Shown one piece after another: positions 28,453 through 36,750 of a stretch of 36,750 nt of DNA (its first letter is position 1; each line of letters starts with the position of its first letter). The DNA is from Candidatus Methanofastidiosia archaeon. GTDB taxonomy: Archaea > Methanobacteriota_B > Thermococci > Methanofastidiosales > NM3. The translations under genes were made by a program, and so were the position numbers. The stretch covers positions 1 to 36,750 of the forward strand of contig JAFGGT010000007.1 in the NCBI GenBank assembly GCA_016930445.1, read 5' to 3'. The notes below the pieces were generated by a model. The model saw nothing but the letters and a program-made list of their open reading frames with translations, did no database searches and was not told the origin of the DNA.

Positions 28453-28771
28453 CTATATACCTCACGAAATCTTTGATGATAATGTCTGCGGTCTTATCGA
28501 GGTTCTCCAGTTCCTTTTCCTTAAGCGCAAGGATATTCTTTTCGGACTTCTTCATTATCTCGATCTCTTCTGGGGTCTTGGAGGAATATAGTTCGTCAAT
28601 AGTGCTATCGTAACGTTCCTTGGCCTCTTTTAGCACCTCTTCCCTTATGGCCACGGATTTGAGCTTTGCTTCCTCTATAATTAGTTCCTTGTCCTTGCGA
28701 GCTTTCTCCAAGTCCATCTTGGCCTTGTCTTCTGTTTCCTTTATCTTGATCAGAATATCCTTTTTATTGAT
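28427..28771 (-). CDS. atpH: A-type ATP synthase subunit H, extended N-terminus with putative AUC start
   Basis: ORF extends upstream of the track ATG (28717) as INKKDILIKIKETEDKAK-MDLEKARKD..., matching the usual AhaH N-terminus (xxKKEILxxIKxAE). GGGGG SD-like at 28779-28783, 7 nt from ATC at 28771. Confidence 0.7.
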   Translation of the reverse strand: MNKKDILIKIKETEDKAKMDLEKARKDKELIIEEAKLKSVAIREEVLKEAKERYDSTIDELYSSKTPEEIEIMKKSEKNILALKEKELENLDKTADIIIKDFVRYIDAKSEEDE

Positions 28772-29137
28772 AGAAAAGCCCCCTAATTACAGCCCTGAAT
28801 ATTATTACTTATAATGTTTTTGATTGAAAACCCGATGTTATTATTAATTTTTATAGTTTTCTCCAGACGAGGCTTTGCACATAAAATCCCAGCTGAAAAT
28901 AAAGTATGACAAAGTGGGCATAAAATCCTGATTCAACTTTTATTTTTTTTATGCAAGACCCACTCCATGTTCATTTTATCCTCATTTGTATTATTCCTAT
29001 TGTGCATGCTTATCGCACACGCCAGGTGGCACTGCGGGGCAGGCATTTCTCCAAATGGGGCAAATTGTATCGTGTTATGCAATATCTTAATAATTCTAAA
29101 CCAATATATTCATGGTGATACCATAAAAGAAGAAGAG

Positions 29138-29494
29138 ATGCTGGATGAGCTGAGGCAGATAAGAGAACTGCTTACCCCCAAACCGCCTGCCGAAGTACCA
29201 AAACCTGTTGGAATGAAGAACGAGTTCATAGACTTCATTACAAAGTACAAGATGCTTGGTCTGGCAGTTGCCTTCATAATAGGCATCTATCTAGGGTCCC
29301 TTGTGCAGGCCTTGGTCAACGATCTGATCATGCCACTGCTCGAATATGCCGTGCCAGATGCATCCAACTGGGAGAACATCCTTGTTGGCCCATTCAGGGT
29401 GGGGCACTTCTTTGGCACGCTGTTGACCTTTATCATAATAATGCTTGTGATATTCTTGATAATAAGGGCAGCAAGGAAATATCATATCGAGTGA
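29138..29494 (+). CDS. mscL: Large-conductance mechanosensitive channel (MscL)-like
   Basis: KNEFIDFITKYKMLGLAVAFIIGIYLGSLVQALVNDLIMPLLEY...; ATG at 29138 preferred over the track start 28967. Confidence 0.8.
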   Translation: MLDELRQIRELLTPKPPAEVPKPVGMKNEFIDFITKYKMLGLAVAFIIGIYLGSLVQALVNDLIMPLLEYAVPDASNWENILVGPFRVGHFFGTLLTFIIIMLVIFLIIRAARKYHIE

Positions 29495-29546
29495 TCCAAG
29501 ACCCAATGGGTCTTTAGGCTCTTGGAGAATGAGGGGAGATATCCCT

Positions 29547-30794
29547 CTAGGTAGTTCCCCAAAGCTCCAAGGCCTTTTTAAGCTGCGGATGGTCCTTGGC
29601 ATATTCAGTGGCATCTATGCCCTTCATCTTGGCATCCACTGCCTGACGCAATGCCCTTGCCCCTTCTATGGTGCCGTCCGGATGGCCGTGTATGCCTCCA
29701 CCAGCCTGGATGACGATGTCATTTCCAAGGATGTCGAGCAATTTGGGGACATGGCCAGGATGCAATCCCCCTGAGCATACGGCAAAGGTCGCTTTCATCG
29801 AGGATAGGGGCCTCTCCAGTTCGCTCTTGTTGAAAAGCACCTCCTCGCGCCCGCCTTCCATCTTGCCTATTACAGTCCCTATGTGCAACTGGTCTATGCC
29901 ACCCAATCTTGAGAGCAAGGCGATCACACCCATCGATATGCCATGCAATGGATTCCTGGTGATGGCCGCGTGCATGGCACGATGCCCGTGGAGGAAAAGG
30001 CCAAGGTCAGCATCCCTGAGCTCTTGCAGGGCGTAATAACCCGCGGCGATTATATCTATCATCGCGCAATTCCCTCCATGGTCCTTCACGAACTGGGAAT
30101 GCTCGATCATCTTTGGGCCTGTCACGTTTGGGGCGTATGCCTTCCTCTCCCCGGTCTCCTCCCTGGCAAGGTCCATAGAATCCAGGACCTTTATTATCCT
30201 CTCCTCGAATGGGCAGAACCTTTGGTCCGTTAGATTCTCATCATCCTTTACAAAGTCGCATCCGCCGTAATATGCCTCATACGCGACCTTGGCGGTCTCT
30301 TTTGGATCAAGCCCTATCTTCGGCTTTACTATGGTGCCGACATGAGGCCTTCTGCCCTTGTCGGTCCCTATGAGCTTTCTCACGCCTTCCATCCCAAATG
30401 CCGGTCCCTTGAAAGTGTCAACATACCTATCTGGGAGTTCAATGCTGTTCAGGCGCAGATTGCTTACCTCCTTCATACCCAGGATGTTTCCGGCGACGTC
30501 GGATAACAGTTGAGGGATGCTGTTATCAACGAACATGTCTGTCGGATAGGCTATCTTTATGTTATTCCCATCGATGTAGAAGACTTTCGCAGCAAGCCTT
30601 TCAATCCTTTTTTTCATGGTATGGATCTCGGTCCAAGTGCCTATTGAAGACTCTCCAGCTGCCACATTAGCCGCTTTGTGCACGTCGTCGGCCTCTATGT
30701 AAAAGTTACAGATAATGTTATCATCAGGGTCGATATTGGCATTCATGTCAATGAACTTATCTTGATAACGGATCTTTGTCAAAAGTATCACCAT
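29547..30794 (-). CDS. rbcL: Ribulose-bisphosphate carboxylase, form III-like large subunit
   Basis: GTIVKPKIGL, GGCDFVKDDEN, LFLHGHRAMHAA, LHIGTVIGKMEGG, CSGGLHPG, QAGGGIHGHP; catalytic residues intact. Confidence 0.95.
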   Translation of the reverse strand: MVILLTKIRYQDKFIDMNANIDPDDNIICNFYIEADDVHKAANVAAGESSIGTWTEIHTMKKRIERLAAKVFYIDGNNIKIAYPTDMFVDNSIPQLLSDVAGNILGMKEVSNLRLNSIELPDRYVDTFKGPAFGMEGVRKLIGTDKGRRPHVGTIVKPKIGLDPKETAKVAYEAYYGGCDFVKDDENLTDQRFCPFEERIIKVLDSMDLAREETGERKAYAPNVTGPKMIEHSQFVKDHGGNCAMIDIIAAGYYALQELRDADLGLFLHGHRAMHAAITRNPLHGISMGVIALLSRLGGIDQLHIGTVIGKMEGGREEVLFNKSELERPLSSMKATFAVCSGGLHPGHVPKLLDILGNDIVIQAGGGIHGHPDGTIEGARALRQAVDAKMKGIDATEYAKDHPQLKKALELWGTT

Positions 30795-30814
30795 GTGATA
30801 TTATGCTCGGAATG

Positions 30815-30823
30815 TATATAAAA
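30815..30823. promoter_or_regulatory. Probable bidirectional TATA element between RuBisCO (minus) and a candidate ncRNA (plus)
   Basis: gTATATAAAATt is near-palindromic and positioned for RuBisCO on the minus strand and a transcript from ~30845 on the plus strand. Confidence 0.4.
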
Positions 30824-30842
30824 TTACTTAATTTGACAAAAT

Positions 30843-30971
30843 AGAGTGACGGGCAATAATAAGGGGGAGTTGCCCGCCACAAATCCTTTTAGAATATGGG
30901 AGGAATTAATAAGGGTCTGAACCCCTGAGCAATGGTGTAACCGAAGTTCCCTATAAATAGTTTGTTTTTGG
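30843..30971 (+). ncRNA. Candidate unannotated small RNA (~120-130 nt)
   Basis: TATA ~25 nt upstream, 7-bp stem CGGGCAA/TTGCCCG (30850-30856/30870-30876), GGGT-CTGA-ACCC tetraloop hairpin (30913-30924), terminal TTTGTTTTTGG; no ORF. Confidence 0.4.
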
Positions 30972-31137
30972 TCAAAACGTAATATGAGATTATTTTAAGC
31001 CTTGATAGTAATTTTACTAAATATTTAATTCTTGACCTTAATATGGACAAATATCCCAAAAATAGCATTAACCCATGTTACAATATAAAAATATATAAAT
31101 AAAACAGCATGTTATAGCTCATAAATTCGGTGAATCC

Positions 31138-32106
31138 ATGATCACTCTAGGCATTGAATCGACCGCCCATACTTTTGGGATCGGCATATGTGACAAGAGG
31201 TCCATTCTGTCGAATGTGACAGATTCGTATTCAGGGGAGGGAATACACCCCAGACTTGCGGCCGACCATCATGCAAGGGTATCCTCGAACGTGGTCAAAA
31301 AGGCGCTGGAAGATGCCGGCCTCTCCATCGATGACATCGAGCTTATCTCATTTTCCCAAGGGCCTGGCCTAGGCCCATGCCTTAGGATAGGGGCGACCAC
31401 CGCCAGGGCATTGGCACTGAGCAGGGACCTTCCTATAATGGGTGTCAATCACTGCATCGCCCATATAGAGGTAGGGCGGTTCCTTCTGGGCGTAAGAGAC
31501 CCTGTCACCCTATATGTCTCCGGGGGCAATACGCAGATACTGGCCTTTGCAGGAGGGAGATACAGGGTGTTCGGCGAGACATTGGACATTGGCATAGGCA
31601 ATATGCAGGATACATTTGCAAGGGCGATAGGCCTGGAATTCCCTTGTGGCAGGCAGATAGACCAACTTATGTCAAGGGGCACTAAATACCTTGACATACC
31701 TTACACGATAAAGGGAATGGACTTCTCCTTCACAGGGATGTTGACCGAGGCGATCAAGCATATCCATGGAAATAGCAAGGAGGATGTGACGTTCTCCTTG
31801 ATGGAGACTGCATTCTCTATTGTGGTGGAGGCCACGGAGAGGGCAATGGCCCACACACAAAAGGATGAGCTTCTTCTCGCAGGCGGCAATGCGGCATCCC
31901 CGAGGCTGAGGGAGATGTGCAGGCTGATGTGCGATGAGAGGGGCGCGAGCATGCATGTGCCCCCATTTGATGTGTGCAGGGACAATGGGGCCATGATAGC
32001 CGTGCTAGGAATGACAGAATATGATTCTGGAAAGAGGATGGAGATGGGAGAGACAAAGGTCAGGCAGAAGTGGAGGACCGACGAGGAGGATGTGAAATGG
32101 AGATAA
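31138..32106 (+). CDS. kae1: KEOPS/t6A subunit Kae1
   Basis: GIESTAHTFGIGI, HHARVSSNVV, NHCIAHIEVG, YVSGGNTQI, LLLAGGNAASPRLREM. Confidence 0.95.
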   Translation: MITLGIESTAHTFGIGICDKRSILSNVTDSYSGEGIHPRLAADHHARVSSNVVKKALEDAGLSIDDIELISFSQGPGLGPCLRIGATTARALALSRDLPIMGVNHCIAHIEVGRFLLGVRDPVTLYVSGGNTQILAFAGGRYRVFGETLDIGIGNMQDTFARAIGLEFPCGRQIDQLMSRGTKYLDIPYTIKGMDFSFTGMLTEAIKHIHGNSKEDVTFSLMETAFSIVVEATERAMAHTQKDELLLAGGNAASPRLREMCRLMCDERGASMHVPPFDVCRDNGAMIAVLGMTEYDSGKRMEMGETKVRQKWRTDEEDVKWR

Positions 32107-32717
32107 TAAAGGCAGAGAGATTGAAGGACCCCTCTTTCTCATCATCGCTTGCGAAGCTTATCATCGGCGGGAGCATAATCTGCTACCCTACCGACACTTG
32201 CTATGCCATAGGCACGAACGCCTTGAACGAGCAATCGGTCTATAGCATATATATGATCAAGGAGAGGGAGTTCTCAAAACCTCTGCCCGTCATAATCAGG
32301 GACATAGAGGCGGCCAAGAAGTTCAGCGTTTTGGACATCAAGGCAAGAAGGTTGTTTGAGAGATTCCCCGGAATATCCCTTGTGCTCCCCAAAAGGAACA
32401 TACCAAACATAGTCAACCCGACCCGGATAATGGTCCGCATCCCGGAAGATGAGATCGTGCGGGCCATGATGTCGAACATCGCGATCCCCATCATCTCAAC
32501 TAGCGCAAATCGTGCCGGCGACCCGAATCCTTATTCCCCATCTGACATAATAGCCTCCCTAGGCGACAAGCTGCCGATGATACAGTTCCTCATCGATGCA
32601 GGCAGGCTCACTGGTGAGATGCCATCGACCATATTCGACTGCATCGAGGGCAAGGTCTACAGGGAGGGGAAATATACGGCCAAGGAGGTCATGGAGGTGT
32701 ACAATGAAACTGATTAA
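32097..32717 (+). CDS. Threonylcarbamoyl-AMP synthase, Sua5/YrdC/TsaC family
   Basis: GGSIICYPTDTCYAIGTNALNEQSVYSIYMIKEREFSKPLPVII; STSANRAGDPNP. Confidence 0.92.
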   Translation: MEIIKAERLKDPSFSSSLAKLIIGGSIICYPTDTCYAIGTNALNEQSVYSIYMIKEREFSKPLPVIIRDIEAAKKFSVLDIKARRLFERFPGISLVLPKRNIPNIVNPTRIMVRIPEDEIVRAMMSNIAIPIISTSANRAGDPNPYSPSDIIASLGDKLPMIQFLIDAGRLTGEMPSTIFDCIEGKVYREGKYTAKEVMEVYNETD

Positions 32718-33351
32718 TCAGGGGGCTGAGGCGAAGATATACAGCTGCAGATTCGAGGAGTACTTTGGCACCGACTCAAAAGGCGACCTCATAATAAAGG
32801 AAAGGATAAGCAAGGGTTACAGGATAAGGGAGCTCGACGAGAGGATAGTGCTGCAAAGGACCCTGTCCGAGGCAAAGCTACTGCACGAGGCAAAGATGGC
32901 TGGCATCCCCACACCTGTGATCTACTTCATAGACAAGCGCAAGCATGCACTGGTCATGGAGAAGGTGGGCGGCCAGAGGGTCAAGGAGGAGCTTGTAGGG
33001 TCCCCAAAGGAGAGCATGGGGTTGATAGAGGCCGTAGGCAGGAGCGTAGGCCTGATGCACGGGAACAACATCATCCATGGCGACCTGACCACCTCCAATA
33101 TGATACACCGCGGGGATGAGGTCGTCTTCATTGACTTTGGTTTAGGGGAATTTTCGAGCGAAGTGGAGAAACAGGCCGTGGATGCGCACCTCCTCAAACA
33201 GGCTCTTAAGAGCACTCATTTCGATTTCTGGGAGGAATATTGGGAAGCGTTCAAGCAGACCTACTGCAGAACGTATCGGAAAGGAAGGGAAGTATTGGAA
33301 AGGATCGGCGACATAGAGTTGAGGGGAAGGTATATAGAGAGGGGTGAATGA
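32704..33351 (+). CDS. bud32: KEOPS kinase Bud32
   Basis: INQGAEAKIYS, IHGDLTTSNMI, VVFIDFGLGEFS. ATG 32704 overlaps the Sua5 end. Confidence 0.93.
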   Translation: MKLINQGAEAKIYSCRFEEYFGTDSKGDLIIKERISKGYRIRELDERIVLQRTLSEAKLLHEAKMAGIPTPVIYFIDKRKHALVMEKVGGQRVKEELVGSPKESMGLIEAVGRSVGLMHGNNIIHGDLTTSNMIHRGDEVVFIDFGLGEFSSEVEKQAVDAHLLKQALKSTHFDFWEEYWEAFKQTYCRTYRKGREVLERIGDIELRGRYIERGE

Positions 33352-33906
33352 ATGGTGCTGGTCTTCGTCACAGGGAATGGGCATAAGTTCCAGGAGGCCT
33401 CATGCCTTTTTTCCCAGATGGGCATCGATCTGGAACAGGCGGACCTAGGCTATCCCGAGGTCCAAGCGGACAGTTTGGAGGAGGTAGCGGAATTTGGCAT
33501 CGCCTGGTGTAAGGAAAAACTTAAAAAGCCTTGTTTTATAGAGGACGCAGGCATATTCATAGATGTGCTCAACGGCTTCCCCGGACCATATTCGAAATAT
33601 GTGTTCCAGAGGATAGGGAATCAGGGAATATTGAAGTTATTGGATGACAAGATGAACAGGCAAGCGACCTTCAGATCGGTAATTGCCCTTCAGGACGGCC
33701 TTAGCACTCATCTGTTCATCGGCGAGACTAAGGGTCGCATCGCCCATGAGGCGATGGGCACCGGGGGATTTGGGTACGATCCCATTTTCATCCCAGAGAA
33801 AAATGATAGGACATTCGCCCAGATGGGCATGGAAGAGAAGAATCAGCTCTCACATAGAGGGAAATCTTTATATAAACTTGTAAATCATTTCAAAGAACGT
33901 AAGTAG
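33352..33906 (+). CDS. XTP/dITP diphosphatase (RdgB/HAM1)
   Basis: [57 protein letters not shown]. Confidence 0.95.
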   Translation: MVLVFVTGNGHKFQEASCLFSQMGIDLEQADLGYPEVQADSLEEVAEFGIAWCKEKLKKPCFIEDAGIFIDVLNGFPGPYSKYVFQRIGNQGILKLLDDKMNRQATFRSVIALQDGLSTHLFIGETKGRIAHEAMGTGGFGYDPIFIPEKNDRTFAQMGMEEKNQLSHRGKSLYKLVNHFKERK

Positions 33907-33916
33907 GTTGATAATA

Positions 33917-34372
33917 ATGGCGAGAATGCATTCTAGAAAGAAGGGACAGTCTGGCTCAACCCATCCACTTAGGAATTCGACCCCACAGTGGGAAGAAGCG
34001 AGCGCTGAGGAGATTGAGAACCTTGTGGTGGACTACGCAAAGAAAGGTCATTCGTCATCAGAGATAGGCATAATTCTAAGGGACCAGCACGGCATAGCGG
34101 ATGTCTCATTGTCTACAGGAAAGAAGATAATGAAGATCCTTGATGAGAAGGACTTGGCACCCCAGATGCCGGAAGACATCATGAATCTTATCACAAAGGC
34201 GGTGCTTTTGAGAAAGCACCTAGAAGAGAATCCAAAGGACAAGCATTCGTTCAGAGGCCTCAAGCTTACCGAGTCCAAGATAAGGCGCCTGGGTAAGTAC
34301 TATAGGCGCTCAGGGAAGCTGCAACCCAGATGGATTTACGATCCAGAAAAGGCCAGATTACTTGTCAAGTAA
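33917..34372 (+). CDS. rps15: Ribosomal protein S15 (archaeal)
   Basis: [49 protein letters not shown]. Confidence 0.97.
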   Translation: MARMHSRKKGQSGSTHPLRNSTPQWEEASAEEIENLVVDYAKKGHSSSEIGIILRDQHGIADVSLSTGKKIMKILDEKDLAPQMPEDIMNLITKAVLLRKHLEENPKDKHSFRGLKLTESKIRRLGKYYRRSGKLQPRWIYDPEKARLLVK

Positions 34373-34404
34373 TCACTTTCCTTTTCTTATCATTGTGATT
34401 GAAG

Positions 34405-35754
34405 ATGGATGATTTTCTTTTAAGATGTAGAGAAGCAGCCGAAATCCTTAGTAAGAAGGAGAAGATCACCGTAATAGGCCATCGGGATGCCGATGGCATA
34501 TGCGCCGCGGTGATAGTGAAGAGATGCTATTCTGAGAAAGAGGTTGTCATAAGGATAATCAGGCATTCTACCGATTTGGCCAGATTGAAGGCGGATTGCG
34601 GGGACTCATTCCCCGTGTTCGTCGATTACGGCAGTTCCGAGATCGCTGGTATAGAAAGCGCTTTTGGTGATTTTCTCATACTTGACCACCACCCCCCTGA
34701 AAGGTCACATCCCAAGATGGTGAATCCCTGGGACTTTGGTATCGATGGCACTAGGCAGCTCTCAGGTGCGGGGGTCTCCTATTTCGTTGCAAGGGAGGAA
34801 GATCCTGCAAACATCTCCCTTTCGAGCATAGCATTGATAGGTGCCATGGGGGACAAGATGCACTTATCCGGATTCAATGGCCCTAACGCCCTATTGATGG
34901 ATGACGCTCTCAGGGCAGGCCTCATCTCTTTCAAAAGCGATGATGACGGCATATTGGTGGGCAGGCTGCCGTTCTCTTCAGAACCTCTCCCTGCATTGCT
35001 TGTAGCGGACATCATAGATTCTTGCGCTTCTGTCAACAGGCCAGAGTTGGCCGTTGGCATGCTGATGGGCGACCTTGATTCCTACAAGTCCGCACTTGGG
35101 GTGCATGAAGAATACGAACGGCTTTTCAATGATCAACTGCAGGCAATACGCTCTGGCTGGAACGAGATTATGGAAAGAAATTCCCAATATCTGGCCTACT
35201 TCATATACCTGCCAGAGATACAGCCGGGGTTCACAGGCCCCCTTGCGGAGGAGATCGTGCTCGAGGTCAGAGATAAGCCGATAGTCATCATATCGAGCAC
35301 CCACTATGGGCTCAAGGCCTCAGGCAGGGCAACGAAGGAACAGGTCGAAACACTAGGCCTCGACCTGGGCAGGGCCTTATCCTCTGCCGCACAGGAGTGT
35401 GGGGGCAGGGGAGGGGGGCACGACATAGCGGCAGGTGCCAGCTTCAGGGAAGAGGATCTAGAAAGGTTTAAGGGTCTAGTCACAATGGGCCTTTTCAGGC
35501 AGTGGAGGTCCAGATTGAAGGTCCTCCTGGATGTCGAGACCAGGTCGCAGAGCGACGCCTCGTCGCTTGCCTCATCCCTTGCTGTCGACAACGAGCGTTA
35601 CAGATCAACGACTTCGATCGCTCTATCGCTGGATAATAAACTATATATAATCGTGCTCTCAGAGGATATTGGAACTTTTAAGAACACCGTTGATGACCTC
35701 ATAGTATGCCTGACCTCTAGCAAGGATATATTAAACATTTCAAAATTGGATTGA
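34405..35754 (+). CDS. DHH-family RecJ-like exonuclease/phosphoesterase
   Basis: ITVIGHRDADGICAAVIV, FLILDHHPPE, GGRGGGHDIAAGA (DHHA1). Confidence 0.88.
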   Translation: MDDFLLRCREAAEILSKKEKITVIGHRDADGICAAVIVKRCYSEKEVVIRIIRHSTDLARLKADCGDSFPVFVDYGSSEIAGIESAFGDFLILDHHPPERSHPKMVNPWDFGIDGTRQLSGAGVSYFVAREEDPANISLSSIALIGAMGDKMHLSGFNGPNALLMDDALRAGLISFKSDDDGILVGRLPFSSEPLPALLVADIIDSCASVNRPELAVGMLMGDLDSYKSALGVHEEYERLFNDQLQAIRSGWNEIMERNSQYLAYFIYLPEIQPGFTGPLAEEIVLEVRDKPIVIISSTHYGLKASGRATKEQVETLGLDLGRALSSAAQECGGRGGGHDIAAGASFREEDLERFKGLVTMGLFRQWRSRLKVLLDVETRSQSDASSLASSLAVDNERYRSTTSIALSLDNKLYIIVLSEDIGTFKNTVDDLIVCLTSSKDILNISKLD

Positions 35755-35770
35755 TCGAGGATTGATAAGA

Positions 35771-36750
35771 ATGGATGTGCTTATAATCGGTGCCGGGCCT
35801 GCCGGCATGTTTGCCGCCCAGAAGTTGGCGAACGATTCGGACCATAACGTTACCGTAATCGACATGGGAAAGGAATCGTTGAAGAGAAAATGCAATGCCC
35901 TTTACAGGGACATGTGCACAAACTGCCAACCATGTGAGATATATGCAGGCATAGGCGGCGCTGGGGCGCTTTCCGATGGTAAGCTGAATCTTACGCCTTT
36001 GATAGGCGGGGACCCCGACTCAATACACAGGTCCTATGATGAGGTAAAGAGGTACATAGACATCGTAGATGAGACATTCTTAAAGTTTGGGGCCGATTCC
36101 GATGTGTTCGGGACCAATGAGGATGACCTTAAATTGCTCAGGAGGAAAGCTTCGGCCCATGGCATAGAGTTCATATCTGGGAAGCAAAGGCACATGGGCT
36201 CTGACAAGACCCCGATAATCATAGACAAGTTCTATACAGACCTTAAATCGAAGGGTGTCAAGTTCTTTACCAAGACGAAGGTAGAGAAGATAGACATCGT
36301 AGATGGAAAGTTCGTTGCGACGACCGGCAAGGAGACCTTCAAGGGGGACTATATAATCGTTGCTCCTGGAAGGGCCGGAGCATACTGGTTCAGAACGCAG
36401 GCAAAGAGGCTTGGCATAACGAACAACTATGGCCCCATAGACGTCGGGGTAAGGGCCGAGTTCCCTACGACGATTTACGAACCTGTCGAGGAGATCATGT
36501 ACGATGCCAAGTTCAAGCTTTACTCAAAGACATATGACGACCTTATAAGGACATTTTGTACTAATCCCAAGGGCTTCGTGACCGAGGAAAGATACCCAGA
36601 CTTTGTGCTCGTGAACGGCCATGCGAAAAAGGATGAGAAATCCCAGAACTGCAATCTTGCCATCCTGACCAGGATAGAGCTGACAGATCCTGTGGAGGAC
36701 ACGACGATGTATGGCAGGTCAATCGCAAGGCTGGCCACAACCATAGGCGG
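35771..36750 (+). CDS. FAD-dependent dehydrogenase, COG2509-like (partial, runs off the right edge; missing from ORF track)
   Basis: MDVLIIGAGPAGMFAAQKLANDSDHNVTVIDMG...CNALYRDMCTNCQPCEIYAGIGGAGALSDGKLNL; Rossmann GxGxxG; open to the window end. Confidence 0.85.
   Translation, partial: MDVLIIGAGPAGMFAAQKLANDSDHNVTVIDMGKESLKRKCNALYRDMCTNCQPCEIYAGIGGAGALSDGKLNLTPLIGGDPDSIHRSYDEVKRYIDIVDETFLKFGADSDVFGTNEDDLKLLRRKASAHGIEFISGKQRHMGSDKTPIIIDKFYTDLKSKGVKFFTKTKVEKIDIVDGKFVATTGKETFKGDYIIVAPGRAGAYWFRTQAKRLGITNNYGPIDVGVRAEFPTTIYEPVEEIMYDAKFKLYSKTYDDLIRTFCTNPKGFVTEERYPDFVLVNGHAKKDEKSQNCNLAILTRIELTDPVEDTTMYGRSIARLATTIG

Noticed and set aside
28967-29137. Track N-terminal extension of MscL (MFILSSFVLFLLCMLIAH...)
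   Set aside because: Not aligned with MscL, no convincing SD, sits just after a poly-T tract; ATG at 29138 is more plausible. Kept only as an open question in the findings.
30843-30971. Hammerhead ribozyme or fluoride riboswitch interpretation of the candidate ncRNA
   Set aside because: CUGAGCA does not match the CUGANGA core and the fluoride-switch consensus blocks are absent; only superficial similarity.
1-36750. CRISPR arrays, transposases, integrases or prophage genes
   Set aside because: No regularly spaced repeats and no recognisable mobile-element proteins were seen on either strand.

Overview
Archaeal chromosomal segment; a euryarchaeal or methanogen-like lineage is inferred from gene content and no species call is made. 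It is dominated by housekeeping operons: a complete-looking 9-gene A-type ATP synthase operon (H-I-K-E-C-F-A-B-D), a t6A/KEOPS cluster (Kae1, Sua5/TsaC, Bud32) followed by RdgB, S15 and a RecJ-like DHH protein, form III RuBisCO, HMG-CoA reductase, BioY, NadA, RtcA, Ogt, PCMT and a tRNA-Gln(CUG). There are no convincing mobile elements or CRISPR arrays. The less ordinary parts are: (1) an envelope theme of tandem S-layer genes, the complete one with 21 Cys, plus two loci pairing secreted thioredoxin-fold proteins with Cys-containing, C-terminally anchored exported proteins, one of them a Trx-Trx-CcdA fusion; (2) a candidate unannotated ~120-nt ncRNA between RuBisCO and kae1, with TATA box, stems and a T-tract; (3) a long structured leader with an SD-overlapping hairpin before a paaK/mini-membrane-protein/symporter/ACT operon; (4) a BirA-type operator at bioY and a perfect palindrome before nadA; (5) an atpH whose real N-terminus appears to need a non-canonical AUC start; (6) small genes below the ORF-track cutoff (56-aa zinc ribbon, 37-aa symporter accessory protein). 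Family calls were made by reading translations; no database search was run.
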